This document shows, piece by piece, positions 18,319 to 26,580 of a stretch of DNA of 64,000 bases. The notes beneath the pieces were generated by a model, which did no database searches, was not told where the DNA came from, and saw only the letters and a list, made by a program, of their open reading frames with translations. A program made the position numbers and the translations under genes. Within the stretch, counting starts at the first letter, position 1. Each line of letters begins with the position of its first letter. This DNA is from Nonomuraea turcica (GTDB taxonomy: Bacteria; Actinomycetota; Actinomycetes; Streptosporangiales; Streptosporangiaceae): assembly GCF_030718205.1 (NCBI RefSeq), contig NZ_JAUZQF010000026.1, positions 100,948 to 164,947 of the forward strand. The letters run 5' to 3'.

Positions 18319-18666
18319 TCAGGCGGCGGTCGTCTGGATCAGGGATGCGAGCGCGGAGCGGCTCTGCTGGAGCGTGGAGATCCGGGCGTCCATCTCGCTG
18401 AGCTGCTCGTCCAGGTAGCGGCGGACGCACGGGTGCAGGTCGGCCAGGCTCGGCCCCTCGACGCAGGGAAGGATCTCACGGATCAGGTGCGTGGGCAGCC
18501 CCGCCGCCAGCAGTCCCCGGATGTTGCGGACGGCGGCGGGCGTGTCCTCGGCGTAGCGGCGGTGACCTCCGCCGCTACGCTCCGAGCGCAGCAGGCCCTG
18601 CTCCTCGTAGTAACGCAGCATGCGGGTGCTGGCCCCGGTCTCCCGCGCCAGATCACCGATCTTCAT
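18319..18666 (-). CDS. MerR-family transcriptional regulator
   Basis: Short MerR protein, 115 aa. N-terminal winged HTH MKIGDLARETGASTRMLRYYEEQGLL with the conserved RYYE, then the dimerisation coiled coil (about 80-112). Two Cys, 68 (ILPCVEG) and 80 (LHPCVRR), flank the start of the coiled coil where metal- or redox-sensing MerR proteins carry ligands, though the spacing is not a canonical SoxR or metal site. Divergent from an aldo/keto reductase gene whose promoter has an overlong spacer, the hallmark of MerR control. Its start codon is 60 bases from the reductase start. Confidence 0.9.
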   Translation of the reverse strand: MKIGDLARETGASTRMLRYYEEQGLLRSERSGGGHRRYAEDTPAAVRNIRGLLAAGLPTHLIREILPCVEGPSLADLHPCVRRYLDEQLSEMDARISTLQQSRSALASLIQTTAA

Positions 18667-18686
18667 ATGACGTCCCTCACAAACCC

Positions 18687-18718
18687 TTGAATCTCACACC
18701 GGCGGCAAATCCTACGGT
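18687..18718 (+). promoter_or_regulatory. MerR-type promoter with 20-base spacer, leaderless reductase mRNA
   Basis: TTGAAT (18687-18692) and TACGGT (18713-18718) are 20 bases apart, longer than the usual 17, as in promoters that MerR proteins untwist to activate. The reductase ATG at 18726 is seven bases after the -10, so the transcript would start at or next to the start codon; no ribosome site is present. Confidence 0.6.
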
Positions 18719-18725
18719 CTTGGCC

Positions 18726-19631
18726 ATGAGCGAGAAACTGATCGACACCAATCACGACAACATCCTGCTGGGCGGGGATCTTCCGGTGCGCCGGATCGGC
18801 TACGGAACCATGCGGCTCGCGGACGGTCCGGACTCCCCGCGCGGGGCCGAGGCGCACATCTGGCGCCCCCCGGCCGACCGGGCGGCCGCGATCGCGGTGC
18901 TACGCCGCGCGGTGGAGCTGGGCGTCACCCTCATCGACACCGCCGACGCGTACGCGCTCGGCGGCGGTGAGGAGCTGGTCGCGGAGGCGCTGTACCCGTA
19001 CGGCGACGGCGTGGCGGTCGCGACCAAGATCGGCGTGCTGCGGCCGTCCCCTACCGAGTGGGTGCCGCTCGGCCACCCCGCCTACCTGCGGCAACAGGCC
19101 GAGCTGAGCCTGCGCCGCCTTCGCGTCGAGCGCATCGACCTGCTCCAGTTGCACCGCATCGATCCGAACGTCCCGCTCGCCGACCAGATCGGGGCGCTCA
19201 AGCAGCTGCGGGACGAGGGCAAGGTGCGGCACCTCGGCCTGTCGGAGGTGTCGGTGGAGCAGCTCCGCGAGGCGGCCGAGATCGTCCCGATCGTCAGCGT
19301 GCAGAACATGTACAACCTGGCCACCCGGCAGCATGAGCCGGTCGTCGACCACGCCGCGGCCGGCGGCATCGCGTTCATTCCGTTCTTCCCCGTGGCGATG
19401 GGCGCGCACGCGGGTCCGGACGGCCCGGTCGCGGTGGTGGCGCGGGAGATCGGCGCGACGTCGGCGCAGGTGGCGCTGGCCTGGCTGCTGCACCGCTCGC
19501 CGACCATCGTCCCCATTCCAGGAACGACCTCTCAGTCGCATCTGGAGGAGAACCTCGCCGCGCTGGATCTCAGGCTGACCGACGAGCAGTTCGCCCGGCT
19601 GGACCGGGTCGGCGGTGACACCCCTGGATGA
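18726..19631 (+). CDS. Aldo/keto reductase
   Basis: NADPH-dependent TIM-barrel oxidoreductase of 301 aa. Catalytic tetrad positions: Asp and Tyr in LIDTADAYALGG, Lys in VATKIGV, His in LLQLHRID. Cofactor-loop region PIPGTTSQSHLEENLAAL is typical of AKR13-like bacterial enzymes. Start ATG 18726 (MSEKLIDTNHDN) sits directly after a MerR-type promoter; an in-frame start at 18687 would overlap the -35 and is rejected. Divergent from and probably activated by the MerR regulator. Likely detoxifies reactive carbonyls, possibly those sensed by the MerR protein (inference). Convergent with the NarL response regulator, 12 bases apart. Confidence 0.92.
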   Translation: MSEKLIDTNHDNILLGGDLPVRRIGYGTMRLADGPDSPRGAEAHIWRPPADRAAAIAVLRRAVELGVTLIDTADAYALGGGEELVAEALYPYGDGVAVATKIGVLRPSPTEWVPLGHPAYLRQQAELSLRRLRVERIDLLQLHRIDPNVPLADQIGALKQLRDEGKVRHLGLSEVSVEQLREAAEIVPIVSVQNMYNLATRQHEPVVDHAAAGGIAFIPFFPVAMGAHAGPDGPVAVVAREIGATSAQVALAWLLHRSPTIVPIPGTTSQSHLEENLAALDLRLTDEQFARLDRVGGDTPG

Positions 19632-19643
19632 AGGCTCACTCGC

Positions 19644-20297
19644 CTAGCGGCGGCCGAGGCCCGCGTCGCGGGCTCGGACGATGGCCTCGGCGCGGTCGGC
19701 GACGTGCAGCTTGGCGAAGATGTTGGAGACGTTGTTGCGTACGGTCTTCTGCGACAGGAACAACGCCGAGGCGATCTGCGTGTTGGACCGGCCGGCCGCC
19801 ACCAGCGCGAGTATCTCCCGCTCGCGCGGCGTGAGCTGCGGGAACACCGGATCCTCGGTGACCGCAGCCCCCTGGAAGAATTCGGCCACCCGCAGCGCGA
19901 CGGCCGGCCCGAAGATCGCCTCACCGTGCGCGACGGCCGTGATGGCGCGGACGATCTCCGCCTGGCCGGCGCCCTTGAGCAGGTAGCCACGGGCGCCGGC
20001 GCGCATGGCGGCGAACAGCGTGGCGTCCTCCTCCGACATGGTCAGCACCACGACGCCGATGTGCGGGCTGTCGGCGGCGATCCGCCTGGTCGCCTCGATG
20101 CCGTCGAGCCCGGGCATGCGTACGTCCATCACCACCACGTCGGGCTGCAGATCGGCGGCGCGCTCGACCGCCTCCGCGCCGTCCGCGGCCGTGCCCGCCA
20201 CCTCGATGCCCGGTATCGAGCCGAGCAACACCGCGAGCCCGTCCCGGTAGACCGGGTGGTCATCGGCCAGCACCACGCGGATGGTCTCGTCAGACAC
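19644..20297 (-). CDS. NarL/LuxR-family response regulator
   Basis: Two-component response regulator of 217 aa. Receiver domain residues 5-120 with the acidic pair ADD (11-13), phospho-acceptor Asp58 in VVVMDVRMPG, and Thr/Lys in VVLTMSEED and GYLLKGA. LuxR HTH at about 148-212: LTPREREILALVAAGRSNTQIASALFLSQKTVRNNVSNI. Start is GTG 20297 after GGAGG. It follows its histidine kinase by 12 bases in one operon. The membrane-protein gene divergent from the kinase is the likely target, through the GTCCC/GGGAC repeats in between. Confidence 0.93.
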   Translation of the reverse strand: MSDETIRVVLADDHPVYRDGLAVLLGSIPGIEVAGTAADGAEAVERAADLQPDVVVMDVRMPGLDGIEATRRIAADSPHIGVVVLTMSEEDATLFAAMRAGARGYLLKGAGQAEIVRAITAVAHGEAIFGPAVALRVAEFFQGAAVTEDPVFPQLTPREREILALVAAGRSNTQIASALFLSQKTVRNNVSNIFAKLHVADRAEAIVRARDAGLGRR

Positions 20298-20309
20298 TCG
20301 CCACCTCCA

Positions 20310-22325
20310 TCAAGCCAGACAATCCATCGGCAGCCGCGCGCCGACCAGCGTCCCCCCGCCGGGCGGGCAGCTCACTTCGCAGTGCCCGCCCAGCTCGGCC
20401 GCACGCTCGCGGAGCGACAACATGCCGACGCCGGCGGCCACGTCGGGCCCGATGCCGCGGCCGTCGTCCCGCACCGTCACCTCCAGCCCGCACTCGCCCA
20501 CGCGCAGGCTGATGTCGCAGCGCGCCGCACCCGCGTGCTTGACCACGTTGGCCAATGCCTCGGACACGATACGGTAGGCCGCCACCTCCACCGCCGCGGG
20601 CAGCGCGTCCAGCGCGCCATCGCCGGTGACACGGACGTCCAGCGCGGCCGAGCGGACCCGGTCTGCCTGCTGCTCGATCGCGCGCAGGACGCCGAGCTCG
20701 TCGAGCGCCGGCGGGCGCAGGTCGTGCACCAGCCGGCGCATGTCGGCCAGCACGCCGCCGACGTCGGCCGCCGTCTGCTCCAGCAAGCGGTCGGCCTGGG
20801 CGGGCGCGGTGGCGGCCAGGTTCCTGGCCGCCTCGATGCGCAGTGCCATCGCGCCCAGGCTGGGGCCGAGCCCGTCGTGCAGGTCGCGGCGGAGCCTGCG
20901 GCGTTCCTCCTCGCGGGTCAGGACCAGGTGGGCGCGGATGCGCTGCAGGTCGGCGCTGAGCTCGGTGGCCCGCGCCGCCGCGGCGGCCTGCCGTACGAGG
21001 TCGCCCAGCAGCCGCTGGTCCCGCTCGCTCAGCTCGCCGGCACGGCACAGCACCAGCCGCCCCACGACCTCGCCCCGGTAGGCCACCGGCAGCGACACCG
21101 AGGGCCCGCGGGGCGTCCCGCGTTCCACGACGGAACGGTCCCCGTTCGGGCGTTCGATCTCCACCCGCACGTACGCCAGCCGGAACGCCCCGGCCAGCGT
21201 GGTAGCGACCGCGAGCAACTGCTCATCCGGGTCGGTCGCCAGCTCCAGCCGCTCGGCCAGCGTCGAGACCGCGGCGTAGGGATCGTGCCGGGGACCGCGG
21301 GTCAGCCGCCGCGCCCCGCGCCACAACCAGCTGCGGAGCGGCGCGTAGAGCACGGCCACGATCGCGATCGCGGCCAGGGCGGAGTCGCGTTCGCCGAGCA
21401 CACTGCCCGCCGCCGTGAACACCGCCACGTCCACCAGCACCACCAGCGCCGCCAGCACGCCGTAGGCCACGGTGGCCGACATCAGCCTGTCGACGTCGTA
21501 GAGCCGGTATTTGGTGACCGCCACGACGACCGCCGCCGAGGTCAGCGCGATGGCCAGGCCCAGCAGCACCGCGGGCAGCTGCGGCGGCACCGTGAGCGGC
21601 GTCAGCAGGACGACCATGTCCATCAGGGCCGCCCACATGAGCCACCGGATCTGGGCCCGCCGCTCGGGATCGGCCACCCAGTAGCGACGCACCGTCGCCG
21701 CGAACGGCACCACCAGACTCACCAGGATCGACACGTACGCCACGCTGAGCGCCGGCTCCCAGAACGCGTACGGCAGCGGGACCGCCAGCGGATCGAGATC
21801 CAGCCGGGCGATCTCCGGCGGCAGCTGCGTGCCGTGATATCGCGCGATCATCGTGAACGGCACGGTGATCAGCAGGATAGGCAGCAGCCCGGTCAACGCC
21901 AGGCTCGTCACCGACAACGCGCGCCAGACCCGGCCCTCCGGCAACCGCCCGTCCGGGAACAGCAAGATCAGCACCGGCAGCCCGAGCAGCAACGTCGAGC
22001 CGAAACTCGCATAGAACCAGTACGCCGCCGACGCGCCCGGCGTACCCGGCGCCACGTAGATGGCGTAGGCAGCCCAGCTCGAGGCCAGAGAGTCCAGCAT
22101 CCACAGCAGCCCGAAACCGGTCAGCACCCAGGCCACGGCGTGGCGCGGCAGCAGACGCAGCAACAGCACGCCGGGCAGCAGCATCGCCAGCCCCCACAGC
22201 GCCGACGGCCACCCGAGGTCAAGCTCCGCCGCCTCCGGGATCGGCACGCCGCGCGCCTGGACGTCCAGCACCACCGTCGCCACCGCGATGGCCAGCCCGG
22301 CGGCGGCCAGCACGACCGGCAGCAT
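20310..22325 (-). CDS. Sensor histidine kinase, NarL-type (HisKA_3), polytopic
   Basis: Membrane sensor kinase, about 671 aa. The N-terminal half has about ten membrane helices (residues 1-345), then a GAF-like cytoplasmic domain (about 375-470, LATDPDEQLLAVATTLAG), a HisKA_3 dimerisation helix with the phospho-acceptor His in RRLRRDLHDGLGPSLGAMA, and HATPase motifs EALANVVKHAGA and DDGRGIGPD with GVGMLSLRERAAELGG. This layout resembles the actinomycete kinases next to LuxR-type regulators. ATG 22325 is preferred because AAGGGG lies six bases before it; ATG 22346 is possible. It forms an operon with the response regulator. The many membrane helices suggest that the signal is membrane-borne or lipophilic (inference). 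Confidence 0.92.
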   Translation of the reverse strand: MLPVVLAAAGLAIAVATVVLDVQARGVPIPEAAELDLGWPSALWGLAMLLPGVLLLRLLPRHAVAWVLTGFGLLWMLDSLASSWAAYAIYVAPGTPGASAAYWFYASFGSTLLLGLPVLILLFPDGRLPEGRVWRALSVTSLALTGLLPILLITVPFTMIARYHGTQLPPEIARLDLDPLAVPLPYAFWEPALSVAYVSILVSLVVPFAATVRRYWVADPERRAQIRWLMWAALMDMVVLLTPLTVPPQLPAVLLGLAIALTSAAVVVAVTKYRLYDVDRLMSATVAYGVLAALVVLVDVAVFTAAGSVLGERDSALAAIAIVAVLYAPLRSWLWRGARRLTRGPRHDPYAAVSTLAERLELATDPDEQLLAVATTLAGAFRLAYVRVEIERPNGDRSVVERGTPRGPSVSLPVAYRGEVVGRLVLCRAGELSERDQRLLGDLVRQAAAAARATELSADLQRIRAHLVLTREEERRRLRRDLHDGLGPSLGAMALRIEAARNLAATAPAQADRLLEQTAADVGGVLADMRRLVHDLRPPALDELGVLRAIEQQADRVRSAALDVRVTGDGALDALPAAVEVAAYRIVSEALANVVKHAGAARCDISLRVGECGLEVTVRDDGRGIGPDVAAGVGMLSLRERAAELGGHCEVSCPPGGGTLVGARLPMDCLA

Positions 22326-22378
22326 GCCTCGCCCCTTACCTGTCATGCCACGAATTACATCCTGGCTTCAGTCCTTTT

Positions 22379-22398
22379 GTCCCGGGACACGGGTCCCG
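22379..22398. promoter_or_regulatory. Overlapping GTCCCG/CGGGAC half-sites between kinase and membrane gene
   Basis: GTCCCGGGAC (22379-22388) is a perfect palindrome, and its right half pairs again with GTCCCG at 22393-22398 across acgg, giving three alternating half-sites. It lies in the 150-base divergent gap and is the best candidate for the NarL-type regulator's binding site. Inference from symmetry and position. Confidence 0.5.
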
Positions 22399-22478
22399 AT
22401 CAGGAAGGGACGCCTGGCTCTGCCTGCCCGGGTCACCCGGCGCGGACTCTGGGTGCCACGACAGAGAAAGGAACCGTC

Positions 22479-23132
22479 ATGGACGCCCACATCAGCACCA
22501 CCCCGGCCAGGGCCAGGACCGATGTCCCCACCCACGGCCTGCCGCCCGCCCCCCGCCGCATCACTCCCGAGGCCGTGCGCCGGCTCGGGCTCACGCTCAC
22601 CGCGGGCACCGTGGCCTGGGCCACCAGCGTCTTCCTCTTCGGAACCGTCAACGACGGGTTCGAAGAGCGCGTCGGCGACCTGACCGGGCTGGCCTTCCAG
22701 CTCGGCGTGTTCGCCCTGCTCACCGTGCAGATCCGCACCCTGGCGACGGGCGTGTCGCGGGTCTCCAGGATCATGCTCAAGGTCGAGTTCGTCCTGCTCG
22801 GGCTGGCCAGCCTGTGGTCGCTGCTGCACGGCGTTCTCCCGGACCCCGCCCAGGACCATGTGGCGCTGGCCATCCTCGACGTGTTCTGGCCGCTGTCGAT
22901 GCTGGGCATGATGATCATCGGCGTGAAGCTGGCGGTGGCCGGACGGTGGAGGGGACCGCTGCGGTGGTGGCCGCTGATCGCGGAGAGCTGGGGCGTGGTG
23001 ACGGTCCCGCTGTTCATCCTGGTCGGCGAGGACAGCGCGCGCTGGGTGGGCGGCGGACACCTGCTCCTCGGCTATGCCACGCTGGGCGTGCTCCTCGCTC
23101 TCCGGCCCGCCCTGGTCATCCCGCGTGACTGA
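22479..23132 (+). CDS. Six-helix membrane protein divergent from the two-component system
   Basis: Membrane protein of 217 aa. After a 45-residue disordered N-terminus come about six helices: TLTAGTVAWATSVFLFG, LTGLAFQLGVFALLTVQI, VEFVLLGLASLWSLLHG, ILDVFWPLSMLGMMIIGVKLA, WPLIAESWGVVTVPLFILVG, GHLLLGYATLGVLLALRP. I recognise no named family. Start ATG 22479 (MDAHISTTPARAR) follows AAAGGAACC. The open frame extends far upstream in antisense to the kinase operon, but that part has no coding character. Being divergent from a kinase-regulator pair, with a dyad between, it is probably the regulated gene, as in many actinomycete envelope-stress or haem/lipid-sensing loci. Confidence 0.8.
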   Translation: MDAHISTTPARARTDVPTHGLPPAPRRITPEAVRRLGLTLTAGTVAWATSVFLFGTVNDGFEERVGDLTGLAFQLGVFALLTVQIRTLATGVSRVSRIMLKVEFVLLGLASLWSLLHGVLPDPAQDHVALAILDVFWPLSMLGMMIIGVKLAVAGRWRGPLRWWPLIAESWGVVTVPLFILVGEDSARWVGGGHLLLGYATLGVLLALRPALVIPRD

Positions 23133-23190
23133 CGCGGCCGGTCCTGCGCTCTCCGCGAGGTTGACCGCGCTTCACGCCGGGCGGGCGGAT

Positions 23191-24024
23191 TCACGAACCT
23201 TCCGTCCGCCCACGGGTGGAGATCGCGATGATCGCAACGACGACGGCGACCAGAACCGCCGACAGGGCCGGCGCCCACAACGGCGCCACGAGCAGCAGCA
23301 GCGCGCCGACGGTGGCGCCGCAGAGCAGCGCCGCCAGCCTGCCCAGGCCGCCGGCGGCACGCCGGAGCAGCCTCCCGGCCCCGCCGGCGGCACGCCCGTG
23401 CGGCGTCCCGGCCCCAGCGGCGGCACGCCGGAGCGGCGTCCCGGTCCCGGCGTGCACGAGGCTGGTCAGCGTGCCGGTCAGGTAGGTGGTCGATGCTCCG
23501 GGCACGCCGGAGCCGATCGTCAGCGCGCTCTGCACACCCATCGCCGCGGATGCCGGCGCCAGCAGCAGCACGGCGACGGTCGCGTTCGGCTGCCCGCCGG
23601 TGACCAGCCATCCAGCGCACACGCAGACCAGCAGCGCCAACTCGGCCACGGCGATCAAACAGGCCCCCCGGCGCCAACCGACCGCGCCGCGGCCAGCCCC
23701 ACCGCGGCCGAGCCCACCGCGGCCGAGCCCGACGCGGCCGAGCCCGACGCTGGCGGCCGCGACGCCGAGAGCGTAAGCGGCGACGGCTGTGGTGGCGCCC
23801 GCCGCCAGCGCACCGTCCAGCGTCGCGACGCCCCGCCCGAGTTGCACGAGATTGCCGGTGATGACGCTGGCGAACGGGCCGCCGAGCCGCATCACGCACA
23901 CCGCGTCCAGGCAACCCGCCGCCGCGGCGAGAACCACGAGAAGGCGCACCGCCACCCGCTCGGACACCACTGGACCCGCCCCGCTCGACGCGTCCCCGGA
24001 TGGCCTGATCTCCTTGGGTGACAT
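23191..24024 (-). CDS. DUF1275 (YoaK-like) membrane protein with expanded repeats
   Basis: Membrane protein of 277 aa of the YoaK/DUF1275 family: AAAAGCLDAVCVMRLGGPFASVITGNLVQLGRGVA is the family signature region, and VQSALTIGSGVPGASTTYLTGTLTSL the second. About six helices. Two loops carry low-complexity insertions: four GLGRx pentapeptides near residues 95-115 and three 11-residue GTPxxRAAxGAG-like units near 190-225, both from DNA tandem repeats. Relatives lack these, so they look like recent expansions. Family function is unknown. Start ATG 24024 has a strong GGGAGG site. The next gene on this strand, the second HTH protein, lies upstream at 24129-25256. Confidence 0.85.
   Translation of the reverse strand: MSPKEIRPSGDASSGAGPVVSERVAVRLLVVLAAAAGCLDAVCVMRLGGPFASVITGNLVQLGRGVATLDGALAAGATTAVAAYALGVAAASVGLGRVGLGRGGLGRGGAGRGAVGWRRGACLIAVAELALLVCVCAGWLVTGGQPNATVAVLLLAPASAAMGVQSALTIGSGVPGASTTYLTGTLTSLVHAGTGTPLRRAAAGAGTPHGRAAGGAGRLLRRAAGGLGRLAALLCGATVGALLLLVAPLWAPALSAVLVAVVVAIIAISTRGRTEGS
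23353..23451. repeat. Three 33-bp tandem repeats in the DUF1275 gene
   Basis: Units at 23353-23385, 23386-23418 and 23419-23451 begin GGCGGCACGCC and share most positions. In frame, they encode three 11-residue Arg/Ala/Gly units in a loop of the membrane protein. Unit length divisible by three keeps the frame, so copy number can vary without loss of the protein. Confidence 0.85.
23686..23745. repeat. Four 15-bp tandem repeats in the DUF1275 gene
   Basis: Four units of the type ACCGCGGCCGAGCCC (23686-23700, 23701-23715, 23716-23730, 23731-23745), two of them identical. They encode Gly-Leu-Gly-Arg-x pentapeptides in a second loop of the same protein. Confidence 0.85.
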
Positions 24025-24128
24025 GCCGCGTCCTCCCTGTTCAGCCGAGAACGGTGGCCGCCGCCCGGCCGGCCACCGTCACGTCACGCGCGGTACTGAT
24101 CCTTTCCCACGCGCGCTCGGCCACGCCG

Positions 24129-25256
24129 TCACAAGCAGGCGAGCCGCACCGGGCCGGCCACCATCGACTGGTCGCCGGTCGTGTTCCCCTTGCCGTTGTC
24201 GGTGATCTTCACCATGACCAGGCCGGTGGTGACGACCACCGGGACCGGCGCCGGCACCCACGTGCCCTGCCGCATGCGCTGGTCGAGAGTGAACTCCGCA
24301 ACCGTCCGCGCGTCCTCGTCGAAGCCGTCGCTGACGGTGTACCAGACCCGCTGCCCGGCGAACCCGGACTTAGGGACGTACACCCCCACCAGGCATTGGC
24401 GCTGGCCACGCAACCCCGTGGTGAACCTCCACTGGAAACTGTTCTGCGGATGCGTGGCGGCCAGCGGGTCGTACGTCAGCTCCGAGAACAGGAAACTGTC
24501 CCCGCAGCCCGCGCCCGTCCAGCCAGGTGCGCTGGCGTCCTTCCAGCCGTCCCGGCCCGGCACCCCATTGATCCGGACGCTCCGGCTGGTGTCACGCGGG
24601 CAGCCCGGCCCCGCAACCGCCGAGAAGGCCGGTCGAACCTGGGCCGAGCCGGTCTTCGAACCACCCTGGGTGCGCTGGGGACGCGGCTGCTCGGCTCGAG
24701 ACGTGGTCGGCTCTGCTTGAGGTCGTGCCGGGAGTGCACCGTCTGCCCTGGGCGTGGGGCCCTGGGTCTGTACGGCGGACACGGATGCGGGCGCCTGGCC
24801 CTGGCGGAAATGGATGACCGCGAACGCCGAGACCACCGCCACCTGCCCCAGCACCCCGACGATCACCCAGGTCTTGACGGAGCTTCGCCGCGGACGGGCC
24901 TGCTGCGGTGGATAAGCGGGCGAGACTCGGCGGTATGCCACGGTGTCGTGGGACTTGTCCAGCTCTCCTCTGAGGGTGTGCCAGATCTTGGTCCATTCGG
25001 CCTGATCGCCACCGCACGCGGCCACGTACGCCTGCGTGAGCGCCAGGCTCGGCAGCTTCTCACCCGCGGCCACCTCGGAGAGTTCCGAGGCCGAATACCC
25101 TGTCTTACGCTTCATCCTGCGGTAGCTCGGATTGCCCGCCCGCACCCGGAGGTCGCGCAACCCCTGGGCGAATTCCTGGAGCGGATCGGGCGGCGTCGGT
25201 CGCTTGTGCCGCCCACCGGCCGCGCTTTTGTCGACCGTTGTGTTCTTACTTGTCAT
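24129..25256 (-). CDS. Membrane-anchored HTH protein with exported ectodomain (copy 1)
   Basis: Single-pass membrane protein of 375 aa. Cytoplasmic XRE-like HTH region at 27-98 (LQEFAQGLRDLRVRAGNPSYRRM, GYSASELSEVAAGEKLPSLALTQAYVAACGG). One membrane helix is at about 129-149. A Pro/Gln/Ser-rich linker follows (150-210), then an exported domain of about 165 residues with Cys pairs (GPGCPRD, GAGCGD, RQCLVG, RLACL) and beta-strand segments VGVYVPKSGFAGQRVWYTVSDG, TLDQRMRQGTWVPA and GLVMVKITDNG, resembling golvesin/Xly-type carbohydrate-binding beta-sandwiches. ATG 25256 follows AGGGGAC. The C-terminal part is nearly the same as in the neighbouring copy. The layout could link an outside ligand to DNA or a cytoplasmic partner; no known pathway is assigned. 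Confidence 0.75.
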   Translation of the reverse strand: MTSKNTTVDKSAAGGRHKRPTPPDPLQEFAQGLRDLRVRAGNPSYRRMKRKTGYSASELSEVAAGEKLPSLALTQAYVAACGGDQAEWTKIWHTLRGELDKSHDTVAYRRVSPAYPPQQARPRRSSVKTWVIVGVLGQVAVVSAFAVIHFRQGQAPASVSAVQTQGPTPRADGALPARPQAEPTTSRAEQPRPQRTQGGSKTGSAQVRPAFSAVAGPGCPRDTSRSVRINGVPGRDGWKDASAPGWTGAGCGDSFLFSELTYDPLAATHPQNSFQWRFTTGLRGQRQCLVGVYVPKSGFAGQRVWYTVSDGFDEDARTVAEFTLDQRMRQGTWVPAPVPVVVTTGLVMVKITDNGKGNTTGDQSMVAGPVRLACL

Positions 25257-25388
25257 CGTGTCCCCTAGCGATCGAGCGTTGCCCCTGATTCGGGGCCATA
25301 CGGATTGCGAACTGACCAATCGGCGATTTCGCCGGGTCGTGTCGTCGTCCATGCGTGCGGCAGGCACGCTCAGGAGCCGGCCGCGCCG

Positions 25389-26423
25389 TTACGGACAGGC
25401 GAGCCGGATGGGGCCGGCCGCCATCGACCGGTCGCCTGTCGTGTTCCCTCTGCCGTCGTCGGTGATCTTCACCATGACCAGACCGGTAGTGACGACGACC
25501 GGGACCGGCGCCGGTACCCACGTGCCCTGCCGCATGCGCTGGTCGAGGGTGAACTCCGCAACCGTCCGCGCGTCCCTGTCGAAGCCGTCGCTGACGGTGT
25601 AGCGGACCGACTGGTCGGCGAAGGAGGACTTAGGGACGTATACCGCCACGAAGCACTGCTGCCGGCCGCGCAACCCCGTGGTGAACCTCCACTGGAAACT
25701 GTTCTGCGGATGCGCGGCGGCCCGCGGGTCGTACGTCAGCTCCGAGAACAGGAAACCGTCCCCGCAACCCGCGCCCCTCCAACCTGGCACGCTGGCGTCC
25801 TTCCAGCCGTCCCGGCCCGGCACGCCGCTGACGAGCACACTGCGGCTGGTGTCACGCGGGCAGCCGGGCCCGGCGACCGCCGTGAAGGCCGGCCGGGTCT
25901 GCTGGTGCGGCTGGACGGGTGGCGCGGGAGGCTCCGCCGCTCTGTTCTGTGACATCGGCGACGGCGACGGTTTCCGCTGGACTGACGGAGGTTTTTGGAA
26001 CGCTCCAATCGTGCCCAGCCCGATCAGCCCGAGCGTGGCCACGATCGCCGACAGCCTGATCGCGCGGCCCCCTGGACGCGCCCGCCGGTGGTGAGCGTTC
26101 GCGGCACGCGTCAGCCCGACGCCGCCGTCGGAGGGCCTGTCCAGGTCCCCTCTCAGCGTGTGCCAGAACCGGGTCCACTCGTCCTGATCGCCGCCGCATG
26201 CGCCCACGTACGCCTGCGTGACCGCCAGGCTCGGCAGCCTGTCCCCCGCCGCCGCCGCGGACAGTGCCGAGGCCGAGTAGCCGGCCTTACGCTCCATCGC
26301 CCGATAACTCGGATTGCCCGCCGCCGCCCGGAGGTCGCGTAGCCCCTGAGCGAATTCCTGGAGCGGACCGGGCGGCACCGGGCGCTCCCGTCGTCCTCGT
26401 GTGGTGCTCTCGTTCTGCAACAT
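25389..26423 (-). CDS. Membrane-anchored HTH protein with exported ectodomain (copy 2)
   Basis: Paralogue of the following gene on the same strand, 344 aa: XRE-like HTH (21-92), membrane helix about 123-141, short Pro-rich linker (QKPPSVQRKPSPSPM), ectodomain 175-344. The ectodomains share almost every residue, including all Cys, and their DNA is about 90% identical over roughly 450 bases (24190-24640 against 25450-25900), while HTH, helix and linker have diverged much more. That contrast points to recent duplication with gene conversion, or strong selection on the outer domain. ATG 26423 has a GGGGG site. The 132-base gap to the next copy holds no gene. Possibly a pair of alternative sensors for one ligand (inference). 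Confidence 0.75.
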   Translation of the reverse strand: MLQNESTTRGRRERPVPPGPLQEFAQGLRDLRAAAGNPSYRAMERKAGYSASALSAAAAGDRLPSLAVTQAYVGACGGDQDEWTRFWHTLRGDLDRPSDGGVGLTRAANAHHRRARPGGRAIRLSAIVATLGLIGLGTIGAFQKPPSVQRKPSPSPMSQNRAAEPPAPPVQPHQQTRPAFTAVAGPGCPRDTSRSVLVSGVPGRDGWKDASVPGWRGAGCGDGFLFSELTYDPRAAAHPQNSFQWRFTTGLRGRQQCFVAVYVPKSSFADQSVRYTVSDGFDRDARTVAEFTLDQRMRQGTWVPAPVPVVVTTGLVMVKITDDGRGNTTGDRSMAAGPIRLACP

Positions 26424-26520
26424 CGTGCCCCCTGCCGAGATGAACTGTCGCCTCCTATTCGTCGGTCGCCCCGCCGATGGACTGCTCATTTGACAAAGGC
26501 GTCGACCGGGCACGCAAAAG

Positions 26521-26548
26521 CGGGTGACCCCTGGTCAGGGGCCACCCG
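26521..26548 (-). terminator. Terminator of the GtrA gene
   Basis: Stem of 12 pairs in 13 (CGGGTGaCCCCTG against CAGGGGcCACCCG) with a tight loop. On the minus strand it is followed by CTTTTG, a short U-run. It starts 33 bases past the GtrA stop codon at 26581. Confidence 0.75.
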
Positions 26549-26580
26549 CGGCCGGCAGTCCGAAGGGGAACGAGACCTCG

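Noticed and set aside
19704..22478. Very long open reading frame on the plus strand opposite the kinase-regulator operon, in frame with the membrane gene at 22479
   Set aside because: Its translation is Arg/His/Pro/Gln-rich with no domain. It is antisense to two clear genes, and only the part from 22479 has membrane-protein character and a ribosome site.
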